The notes beneath the pieces were generated by a model. It did no database searches and was not told the origin of the DNA. It saw only the letters and a program-made list of their open reading frames with translations. Shown here piece by piece: positions 45,114-52,439 of a stretch of DNA of 64,000 bases. The first letter of the stretch is position 1; every line of letters starts with the position of its first letter. The stretch lies in assembly GCA_020630575.1 (NCBI GenBank), contig JAHDBD010000007.1, positions 62,001-126,000 on the forward strand, given 5' to 3'. A program made the translations under genes and the position numbers. This DNA is from Bernardetia sp. GTDB taxonomy: Bacteria > Bacteroidota > Bacteroidia > Cytophagales > Bernardetiaceae.

Positions 45114-46958
45114 ATGAGCCAGCCCAAAACAAAAGACGAGTTAAGAGAACATCTAAAAGATATTATCAGAAATATTCCTCGCCAACCAGGGATTTACAAA
45201 TACAAAGATGAGAGTAATGAGATTATTTATGTGGGAAAAGCGAAGGAATTACGCAAACGAGTTTCTAGTTATTTTACCAAATCACACCAATACGACCGAA
45301 AAACTCGGCAGCTTGTTCGTGAAATCAGAAATATAGAAATTACAATTGTCGATAGTGAAGCCGATGCACTACTTTTAGAAAATAATTTGATAAAGGCACA
45401 TCAACCTAAATACAATATTTTATTAAAAGATGGCAAATCGTATCCGTATATCTGTATTACAGATGAGCCTTTTCCTAGAGTTTTTACAACTAGAACTCCA
45501 AATAAAAGACAAGGAACAAATTATGGACCTTATACAAATGGAAAAACACTATATGCTCTCAATGAACTTATCAAAAAACTATACACACTCAGAACCTGTT
45601 CTTATAATTTGAGTGAGGAAAACATACGAGAAAAAAAATATAAAGTATGTCTGGAATATCACATCAAAAACTGCAAAGGACCTTGTGAAGGTTTGCAAGA
45701 GGAAGAGGATTATTTGAAAGATATTGAACAAATTAGAAATATTTTGGCTGGAAAAACGAGCCGAGCAAAAGAATATTTCAAAACAAAAATGAAATTGGCA
45801 GCCGAAAAAATGGAGTTTGAAGAAGCTCAAAAAGCAAAAGAAAAATGGGAAGCTCTTCATACCTATCAAAGTAAATCGCTTATCACAAACCCAAATATTT
45901 CTGATACAGAAGTGATTGCGCTTTTAGATGATGAAGCAACTGTTTATGTAAATTATCTCAAAATTGAAGACGGAAGTATAGTTTATACAGCCAATGAATC
46001 CTATAAAAAACGTCTTGAAGAAACACTAGAAGATATTTTGCCAATGGTAGCAGTAGAGTTTAGACAGCGTTTTGGAAGTGAAGCACAACGAATTGTAAGT
46101 AATATTTCGGCAGAAGTTCCTTTGCCAAAAGTAGAAGTTATTAATCCTAAAATAGGAGATTTACGTAAATTATTAGATTTATCACTCAAAAATGTAGGCT
46201 ATTTCAAAAAGGAAAGACTAAGAAAAAAACTAGATTTTGCAGAGAAAAAACAAGAAAGAGGATTAGCAGCCGTCGAAGCTCTTCAAAAAGATTTGGGTTT
46301 GAAAGAACTGCCTTTGCATGTCGAATGTTTTGATAACTCTAACTTACAAGGTACAAATCCAGTTTCTTCCATGGTTTGTTTTATGAATGGAAAACCTTCA
46401 AAACGAAATTACAGAAAATACCATGTAAAAACAGTAGAAGGAGCGAACGATTTTGCAACGATGTATGAAGTGGTTTATCGTCGTTATAGAAGGCTTTTAG
46501 AAGAAAAACAACCATTGCCAAATTTAGTAATTGTCGATGGTGGAAAAGGACAGCTAAGTTTTGGAGCGCAGGCTTTAAAAGATTTGGGTGTGTATGGCAA
46601 AATTCCGATTGTTGGAATTGCAAAGCGTTTGGAAGAAGTTTTTTATCCAGAAGACCAACATCCTATTTATATCAATAAAAAATCGCCTTCTCTTAAACTC
46701 ATTCAACATTTGCGTAATGAAGCTCACCGTTTTGCCATTACTTTTCATAGAGATATAAGAAGCAAAAATGCCCTACGAAATCCATTAGAAAATGTAAAAG
46801 GAGTAGGAAGAGCAACTATTGAAAAACTACTTTTAGAATATAAATCGATTAAGAAAATTGCTAAAACGTCTGATGAAGAATTGAAGGAATTAATTGGTGC
46901 AAATCGTACTCGTTTGATTAAAGAATATATTAAAAATAATCCTGATTTGTTGAGTTAG
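45114..46958 (+). CDS. uvrC: Excinuclease ABC subunit C
   Basis: UvrC makes both incisions in nucleotide excision repair. The 614 residues hold all domains: the GIY-YIG nuclease at the N-terminus (QPGIYKYKDESNEIIYVGKA near residue 20), the UVR helical motif that binds UvrB near residue 200 (KMEFEEAQKAKEKWEAL), the RNase H-like 5' nuclease in the middle (VECFDNSNLQG, LVIVDGGKGQLSF with the catalytic Asp residues), and the closing helix-hairpin-helix NPLENVKGVGRATIEKLLLE. Length is normal. The last 29 nt overlap the 3' end of a convergent gene on the minus strand. Confidence 0.97.
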   Translation: MSQPKTKDELREHLKDIIRNIPRQPGIYKYKDESNEIIYVGKAKELRKRVSSYFTKSHQYDRKTRQLVREIRNIEITIVDSEADALLLENNLIKAHQPKYNILLKDGKSYPYICITDEPFPRVFTTRTPNKRQGTNYGPYTNGKTLYALNELIKKLYTLRTCSYNLSEENIREKKYKVCLEYHIKNCKGPCEGLQEEEDYLKDIEQIRNILAGKTSRAKEYFKTKMKLAAEKMEFEEAQKAKEKWEALHTYQSKSLITNPNISDTEVIALLDDEATVYVNYLKIEDGSIVYTANESYKKRLEETLEDILPMVAVEFRQRFGSEAQRIVSNISAEVPLPKVEVINPKIGDLRKLLDLSLKNVGYFKKERLRKKLDFAEKKQERGLAAVEALQKDLGLKELPLHVECFDNSNLQGTNPVSSMVCFMNGKPSKRNYRKYHVKTVEGANDFATMYEVVYRRYRRLLEEKQPLPNLVIVDGGKGQLSFGAQALKDLGVYGKIPIVGIAKRLEEVFYPEDQHPIYINKKSPSLKLIQHLRNEAHRFAITFHRDIRSKNALRNPLENVKGVGRATIEKLLLEYKSIKKIAKTSDEELKELIGANRTRLIKEYIKNNPDLLS

Positions 46959-47439
46959 AATAGACTCTAAACTGCTCCCTTAACTGCTGCATGTCTTCCT
47001 TTTTACCAATGTTATATAACAGCCTAAATATAGGTGTCATTATAATTGGAAAAATAGAAATGGATATTATATGTAACCAGTCAATATCCCATAAATAACG
47101 ATTACCACTAAAAGACTGTCTGTATTCTATAGCTGTAAAAATTCCATATAAATATGCTATTGCAAGAAGTACCATAACTAATTTGCCAAAGCTATTATAT
47201 TTCGTAGTTATAGACAGTTTTTCATCCTTACCCTTTTTTATAACTTTTCCTATGATTACAGGGTGAAAGAAAGCATATAACCCATTATACTTCCAAATCT
47301 TGAAGCTATCTTTGTTTACTGTCCCAGCAAAACTTGTGTTTTTACTAATTATAGTCCAAATGTGGTTTAGTATGTTGTCTTTACATTTATATTCTAAACT
47401 TTTTTCTAAATTAAATAAAGTTTGTTCTAGGTTGGTCAT
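46930..47439 (-). CDS. Small membrane protein of unknown function
   Basis: A 169-residue protein with two likely spans (LVMVLLAIAYLYGIFTAI near residue 85, and IDWLHIISISIFPIIMTPIFRLLY near 118-145), and a soluble N-terminal half that contains YHPVI-like YAFFHPVIIGKVIKKG. No family is recognised. Its 3' end overlaps the 3' end of uvrC by 29 nt in the opposite direction, which means the two transcripts meet head-on without a terminator between. Codon use looks native. It may be a real small gene rather than a shadow, because it extends 480 bp past uvrC. Confidence 0.65.
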   Translation of the reverse strand: MTNLEQTLFNLEKSLEYKCKDNILNHIWTIISKNTSFAGTVNKDSFKIWKYNGLYAFFHPVIIGKVIKKGKDEKLSITTKYNSFGKLVMVLLAIAYLYGIFTAIEYRQSFSGNRYLWDIDWLHIISISIFPIIMTPIFRLLYNIGKKEDMQQLREQFRVYSNSTNQDYF

Positions 47440-47516
47440 ATACTGAAATCAATATTTTTTACTTTTTTATAGAATACGTTTTTTTTGACAAATTGTTGAG
47501 GTTATTTGACAACAAC

Positions 47517-47601
47517 TATTTTTCCATAAAACAGAACTTGCAAATTCGGCTTTATGGAAAAAAGTATAACTCTTTGCCGTTGTCGGTGTCTCACCGACAA
47601 C
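47517..47601. other. Two adjacent hairpins, one GC-rich
   Basis: The first stem pairs ACTATTTTTCCATAAA (from 47516) with TTTATGGAAAAAAGT. The second is GTTGTCGGTG (47579-47588), loop TCT, CACCGACAAC (47592-47601), a perfect 10-bp stem whose GC content stands out in this AT-rich DNA. They lie between two minus-strand genes at 46930 and 47614. The first stem could be a terminator for the SIMPL gene; the second may be a dispersed repeat. Confidence 0.5.
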
Positions 47602-47613
47602 CTAGTTAAATTT

Positions 47614-48588
47614 CTACTCCTTCAAATCTACCTTTTTGAGTTCTCCTGTTGGGCTCAAAATATAAATTATTTTATCCTCTTTTTCTTCTTTTGGTAAAGT
47701 ATAACGAACTTTCAGTGTAAAAAATAACTGAACAGCAGGTTCTAAAATAGTTGGATTAATAATACATTCTATATTGTCATAATCTAGTTTTTCATAAAAA
47801 GCACTTGGCGAACGATTTTTATTATTTATTTTTGAATTTTTTGAAAAAGAAGTTTTTCCTTTCGAAACAGCTTCATACGAACGGTATCTATCAAAAGGAA
47901 AAAAAGTCTGAAAATTTTCATCAGCTACTTTTTCAGCTTTAGATAATTTTATATTCAAACTATCATAGAGTTTTTCTTTTTCAGCAATAATTTCAAAGGC
48001 TTTTTTACGTAATTTTTGATAGAGAACATCTGTATCATTTATGAAATATTCTACTTTCGATAAATCATAAATTTCATTTTCGGCAGCTTTAGCAATTATT
48101 TTATCTAAAATTTTATTGTCTTTGAAGCGAACATGAACATTTTTTTTAAGCTCAAAACCCACAGGAACTTCATTATAGGTTCTGCTAAAGAGCTTTTTCT
48201 CAACATCGTATTCGTATTCTGGAACAAGCGAAAGAAAATCAATAATCATTTCGTTTTCTTTGATCCCTAATTGTATCAATCCTTTTTGAAAGTTAGCTAT
48301 TCGTTTGTCCATATTTTCCTGCACATCTTTAAGCTCTTTTCCTTTTTGTTCGATATGAAACATAGCCACATATTCGTCAGCTGTTACATTCATCAAAACA
48401 GTAGCTTCCAATTCTTGTAGACTAGACCCCAAAATTGTTGCCTGTGGAAGGTCTTGATTTGGTTTTTTTTCAGTATTATAATCTGAATTGCTGTAATTAT
48501 AGTTAGCTCTATTTTGCGCTAGACAAACAGAACTAAAGAAAAATAAAATAAAAAATACAGATAAAAATTGTCGTTTTGTAGTTTTCAT
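47614..48588 (-). CDS. SIMPL-domain (DUF541) exported protein
   Basis: From the ATG at 48588 (giving signal peptide KRQFLSVFFILFFFSSVCLAQ) this is a 324-residue exported protein; 14 codons upstream there is another in-frame start. The core, ATILGSSLQELEATVLMNVTADEYVAMFHIEQKGKEL to IANFQKGLIQLGIKENEMIIDFLSLVPEYEY, follows the SIMPL/DUF541 pattern of beta-alpha-beta repeats, a periplasmic fold found in Irak1-interacting protein homologues and in bacterial Omp26-type proteins. A strand-rich tail (VEPAVQLFFTLKVRYTLPKEEKED) ends it. No function beyond envelope location can be given. Confidence 0.8.
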   Translation of the reverse strand: MKTTKRQFLSVFFILFFFSSVCLAQNRANYNYSNSDYNTEKKPNQDLPQATILGSSLQELEATVLMNVTADEYVAMFHIEQKGKELKDVQENMDKRIANFQKGLIQLGIKENEMIIDFLSLVPEYEYDVEKKLFSRTYNEVPVGFELKKNVHVRFKDNKILDKIIAKAAENEIYDLSKVEYFINDTDVLYQKLRKKAFEIIAEKEKLYDSLNIKLSKAEKVADENFQTFFPFDRYRSYEAVSKGKTSFSKNSKINNKNRSPSAFYEKLDYDNIECIINPTILEPAVQLFFTLKVRYTLPKEEKEDKIIYILSPTGELKKVDLKE

Positions 48589-48629
48589 AAAAAATGAAGT
48601 AAATTTGGTAAAAAGTAATCTAGTTGTCA

Positions 48630-48662
48630 AGACCCTAAGGGTTTCAAAAACCCTTAGGGTCT
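48630..48662. terminator. Near-perfect palindromic hairpin (ACCCTAAG-type stem)
   Basis: AGACCCTAAGGGTTT pairs with AAACCCTTAGGGTCT around a short A-rich loop, 13 nt before the ATG of the plus-strand gene and 41 nt upstream of the minus-strand gene. No T-run follows it on the plus strand, so it may be a control element for the gene at 48676 rather than a terminator. Confidence 0.55.
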
Positions 48663-48675
48663 AAAATTATGCAAA

Positions 48676-49794
48676 ATGATAAATCTCTCCAATTTACAAA
48701 AAGATAAAGTTTCTACGGCACAAGTCATAGCAGATATTGGCGTTTTGATATTGGTTTTGATTAATCTGACACTGATTATTTTTAATTTTTTATTTACTGC
48801 TGAGCTTGTTCAAGATTTTCTCAAAACTTATCTTACCTCATTTTATGATTTTTATAATGTCTATGTCTTCAAAAATTTTGCATTGATAGACTTAGTTTTT
48901 GTAGGGATTTTTGTAAGTGATATTTTGGTTCGTTGGGCAATTGCTATTTATCTAAACATGTATCACCGTTGGTTTTTTTATCCTTTTATTCATTGGTACG
49001 ATGTTTTGGGTTGTTTGCCTTCGTTTCGCTCATTTCGGGTATTGCGTTTGTTTGCTATTCTTTACAAACTTCACTTAATGGAAGTTATCAATCTTTCAAA
49101 TACCTATATTTATAAAACGCTAGGAAAATATTTTTCCATTTTTGTAGAAGAAGTTTCAGATAGGGTAGTAATAAATGTTCTGAATGAAGTGCAGGGAGAA
49201 GTTATGAAAGGAAGTCCGATAGTAGAAAAAATAGTAGAAGATGTAGTTCGTCCTCGCTCTAATCTCTTGACAACTTGGCTTACAAAACGTGTGCAAGTGG
49301 TGGCTGCCAAAAATTATCCAACCTACAAATATGAACTCAAGCGTTATGTAGAAACGCTTATCAATGAAGCTGTAGAGAAAAATGCAGAAATAAAAACGAT
49401 AGGAAAAGTTCCGATTATGGGCGAGTTTATTTCTCAAAACCTAGAAAGAGCTATTGCAGATATTGTTTTTAATGTTGTCAATCAACTTGTAGAAGATGCT
49501 ACAACAGTTGAAGAGAACCGAATTTTGAAAGAAGTAACTGATATCTTGATCGAAGCACTACTTATCGATTCAAAATCTCAAGAACAGTTTGGAATGATAA
49601 CCAAAGGAATGATAAGTGAAGCCTTAGAGCTTATCAAAAAACAAGTAGCCATCAAACAGTGGCAACTCAAAGAGTTAGAAGAAAAAGAATTTGGTTTTAG
49701 TCCTCCTGAGCAAGAAACCATAAAAGATATTAATGAAGAATGGGAAACAGAAAGAACAGGAATTAAATCTACTAAAAATCTAAAACGAAAATAA
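48676..49794 (+). CDS. Voltage-sensor-like membrane protein without a pore
   Basis: A 372-residue protein whose N-terminal 135 residues read like a voltage-sensing domain. Span 1 lies near residues 18-40. Span 2, LIDLVFVGIFVSDILVRWAIAI (residues 70-91), has Asp 82 and Arg 86 where channels have the E..R pair. Span 3, IHWYDVLGCLPS, carries Trp 107 and Asp 109 and the closing Pro 115 of the channel W..D...P pattern. Span 4, FRSFRVLRLFAILYK, has Arg 118, 121 and 124 at intervals of three. No S5-pore-S6 follows; the remaining 235 residues are soluble, helical and rich in Val, Glu and Lys. Hv1-like or phosphatase-linked sensors have this layout. Function is inferred from sequence pattern only. Confidence 0.55.
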   Translation: MINLSNLQKDKVSTAQVIADIGVLILVLINLTLIIFNFLFTAELVQDFLKTYLTSFYDFYNVYVFKNFALIDLVFVGIFVSDILVRWAIAIYLNMYHRWFFYPFIHWYDVLGCLPSFRSFRVLRLFAILYKLHLMEVINLSNTYIYKTLGKYFSIFVEEVSDRVVINVLNEVQGEVMKGSPIVEKIVEDVVRPRSNLLTTWLTKRVQVVAAKNYPTYKYELKRYVETLINEAVEKNAEIKTIGKVPIMGEFISQNLERAIADIVFNVVNQLVEDATTVEENRILKEVTDILIEALLIDSKSQEQFGMITKGMISEALELIKKQVAIKQWQLKELEEKEFGFSPPEQETIKDINEEWETERTGIKSTKNLKRK

Positions 49795-49827
49795 AATAAT
49801 CTAAAGTAAATGCCAAGTTGTCCGAAA

Positions 49828-49858
49828 TTGGTAAAAAAAATTAAAAGAACTACCTTTG
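49828..49858 (+). promoter_or_regulatory. rseP promoter
   Basis: TTG at 49828-49830 and exact TACCTTTG at 49851-49858 are 20 nt apart, 82 nt before the TTG start of rseP. Confidence 0.65.
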
Positions 49859-49939
49859 CAAATTAATACCATCTACTTTTGTACGATTTTGGAAAGAATG
49901 TAGATAAACTGATAATAACAAAAAAACAAATTATAAATT

Positions 49940-51286
49940 TTGGATATACAAGGAGTAATTATTGGAATTTTGCAGCTTTTGGCTTCGCTTTCTATTTTGG
50001 TAGGATTGCACGAGTTGGGGCATTTGTTGGCTGCAAAGTATTTTGGAGTTAGAGTAGAAAAGTTTTCTATTGGTTTTCCTCCAAAAATATTTGGTTTTAA
50101 ATATGGAGAAACAGAATATTGTTTGAGTGCTTTACCTTTGGGGGGCTACGTCAAAATTACAGGTATGATTGACGAATCTTTAGATACTGACCAAATGAAA
50201 GGCGAGCCTCAACCCTATGAATTTCGTTCAAAACCAGCTTGGCAGCGTCTTATCATTATGTTAGGAGGAATTATCTTCAATGTGGTCTTAGGCGTTTTGA
50301 TAATGATTGCTATTGCTTTTACGTATGGTGAAAAATATATTCCAATAGATGAAGTAAATAAATACGGAATTGAAGTAAATGAGCTTGGGAAAAGTCTTGG
50401 ATTAGAAACAGGTGACAAAATAATCAATATCAATGGAGAAACACCAAAATCGTTTAGAGATTTATTAGATCCAGCTTTTATCTTAAACGATAATTCATAT
50501 TATACTATTGAAAGAAATGGACAGGAAATGAAAATTCCGATTACAAGCGAATTTTTACAAGTCTATAGCTCAGATAAAGATGAAGCAAAAGGATTCTTGA
50601 CAATGCGTGATGGAAAATATCCTTTCTTGATTGGTGCAATTGCACCAGATAGAAATGCAGACAAAGCAGGACTAAAATCGAAGGATAGAGTAGTAAAAGT
50701 AAATGAAACACCAACACCAGATTTCGATACTTTTCAAGCATTATTGCATCAAAATTCAGGTAAACAACTTACTTTTGTAGTAGAAAGAGAGGGTAAGACA
50801 ATGAATTTGCCTATTATAGTTGCAAAAGACAGTACAATCGGAGTAGGAATCAATAAAGAAATAAACTTTGTAGAACGTCCGTATAGTTTCTCAGAGTCTT
50901 TACAAGTGGGAACAGAAAGTGCTTTTGGAGTTATTGGAGTACAAGCAATGGCATACAAAAAAATGGCAAAAGGAGATATTAATGCTTCTGATTCTTTGAG
51001 TGGCCCTATTGGAATGGTAATGATTTTTGGAATGGAATTCGATGCCTATCGTTTTTGGAGAATCACAGGTTTTTTGTCAATGGTTTTGGCTCTGATGAAC
51101 CTTCTACCAATTCCTGCACTTGATGGAGGACATGTTATGTTCCTTCTTTATGAAATGATTACAGGTCGTCCTCCTTCAGATAAATTCCTAGAAATTGCCC
51201 AAAAAGTAGGAATGGTTCTTATTCTTTGTTTGATGATTTTTGTTTTTGGAAATGATATTTGGAAAATCATAAAAGGATTTTTATAA
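49940..51286 (+). CDS. rseP: Site-2 zinc metalloprotease RseP (M50)
   Basis: RseP cuts membrane-embedded regulators and leftover signal peptides inside the inner membrane. The 448 residues carry HELGH at residues 24-28, the first zinc site, then FGVRVEKFSIGFPPKIF, two PDZ domains between the spans (PDZ core GLETGDKIININGETP near residue 153 and GLKSKDRVVKVNETPTP near 247), and the third zinc ligand in PIPALDGGH near residue 394, with the final span after it. No ATG is possible: an in-frame TAA lies two codons upstream, and the family start falls exactly at the TTG at 49940, so this is a TTG start. A good promoter precedes it. Confidence 0.93.
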   Translation: MDIQGVIIGILQLLASLSILVGLHELGHLLAAKYFGVRVEKFSIGFPPKIFGFKYGETEYCLSALPLGGYVKITGMIDESLDTDQMKGEPQPYEFRSKPAWQRLIIMLGGIIFNVVLGVLIMIAIAFTYGEKYIPIDEVNKYGIEVNELGKSLGLETGDKIININGETPKSFRDLLDPAFILNDNSYYTIERNGQEMKIPITSEFLQVYSSDKDEAKGFLTMRDGKYPFLIGAIAPDRNADKAGLKSKDRVVKVNETPTPDFDTFQALLHQNSGKQLTFVVEREGKTMNLPIIVAKDSTIGVGINKEINFVERPYSFSESLQVGTESAFGVIGVQAMAYKKMAKGDINASDSLSGPIGMVMIFGMEFDAYRFWRITGFLSMVLALMNLLPIPALDGGHVMFLLYEMITGRPPSDKFLEIAQKVGMVLILCLMIFVFGNDIWKIIKGFL

Positions 51287-51316
51287 AAAATAGTTGAAAT
51301 ATCATCTAATTTTAAT

Positions 51317-51377
51317 AAGGCTAAAAAGTGGATTTTGAATAGTAATATATTCACTCTTCTTTTTAGCCTTGTTTTTT
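51317..51377 (+). terminator. Hairpin terminator after rseP
   Basis: AAGGCTAAAAAG (51317-51328) pairs with CTTTTTAGCCTT (51359-51370), with a further GTG/CAC pairing inside, then a T-run. Confidence 0.8.
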
Positions 51378-51430
51378 AATATTATTCCTAAAAACAGTTT
51401 TAATAACTTTATTTTAACTAATTTATATTT

Positions 51431-52024
51431 ATGAAAATTATTCAATTTATATTGTGTTTTTGTTTTTTTTCTACCTTTATTTCTTCTCAAAACTCTATTT
51501 TTGCTCAAGATGAGAAATCCGAAAATAGTTTAGATACACTTTCAGATTCCTCTATAGACCCTTACAATTTTGAAGCTCAATTTGATTATCAAGGCTCTAG
51601 CTATAAATATTCTGTTTCTGAAAAGGGTGATGATTGGTATAGTTTAGTAATTTGGAGAAAAAATACACTGCTAGAAGGAGAAGCCAAAATGATGGAAGTT
51701 TATTCTACTCATATCATGATTGAGGATGAAATGGACAATACCAATAATAAAAATGCTCGTGTTCGTATTCGTTATGCAGAAAAACAAGGATATGTTTGGA
51801 AACCTTATGAACACGATTTTATGCAAGTAATATTTTTATTTGATACACAAAAGATAAATTATGCTCCGTTTGGTGCAAAAATGATTGACCGAAGCAAACA
51901 CAGTATTATTCCGAATAATAAACTGGTCGTAGATTTTGATAATCAAAGTTTTACACTTGCAGATGCTGTAAAAACAAGTATTGAATTTTTTATAATGAAA
52001 TACCCAAAATTATTCTATATGTAG
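51431..52024 (+). CDS. Exported hypothetical protein
   Basis: A 197-residue protein with a signal peptide (MKIIQFILCFCFFSTFISS to FAQD), followed by an acidic Ser/Asp-rich stretch and a compact alpha/beta body of about 150 residues with WYSLVIWRKNTLLEGEAKMM and VRIRYAEKQGYVWKPYEHDFMQ. I do not recognise the family. It is probably periplasmic or surface-located. It is separated from rseP by a terminator, so it is not part of the same transcript. Confidence 0.7.
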   Translation: MKIIQFILCFCFFSTFISSQNSIFAQDEKSENSLDTLSDSSIDPYNFEAQFDYQGSSYKYSVSEKGDDWYSLVIWRKNTLLEGEAKMMEVYSTHIMIEDEMDNTNNKNARVRIRYAEKQGYVWKPYEHDFMQVIFLFDTQKINYAPFGAKMIDRSKHSIIPNNKLVVDFDNQSFTLADAVKTSIEFFIMKYPKLFYM

Positions 52025-52439
52025 AGTCAAGTTGCTTCAGAAAAGATTTTAAAATCAGGAGTGCATTTTATAAAACTCTATTACCTTTATAGAAACGATA
52101 TTAGAAAATGACTATATTTGTTATATGCTTTTTTTTAGATTACTACTTTTATGTATGGTAATTTTCAAATTTACTGATATATAATTTTCAATCTCTATGT
52201 TAAGCTATTGGTATTTAAAAGCTCACTTTATGTTTATACATGATACATTATGGGACTTGGTATAGCTTCATTACTTATCTGAATACCAAAATATAACTCA
52301 CTAAAAATAAATTAATTAGAAATCAAAATATCTCAAAATTGAGAGAAAACTGATTTTTTAACAATTTTTATAAAAATAGTATTTTTACCTGACTTTTGAT
52401 TACTTGTTTTGATTTAAAGTCTTTCAATTATTTTTACAA
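52025..52439 (+). other. 415-bp gap before the giant PKD gene
   Basis: No convincing gene. An exact -7 box TATATTTG lies at 52113-52120, and a 19-codon hydrophobic ORF starting MLFFRLLLLCMV begins 5 nt after it at 52125; with no promoter partner upstream and no similarity to anything I know, I do not call it a gene. A 12-nt palindrome GATTTTAAAATC sits just after the preceding stop. Confidence 0.45.

Noticed and set aside
52125-52184. 19-codon hydrophobic ORF after a -7 box
   Set aside because: Too short and without similarity or ribosome-binding evidence; the upstream promoter lacks its -33 part.
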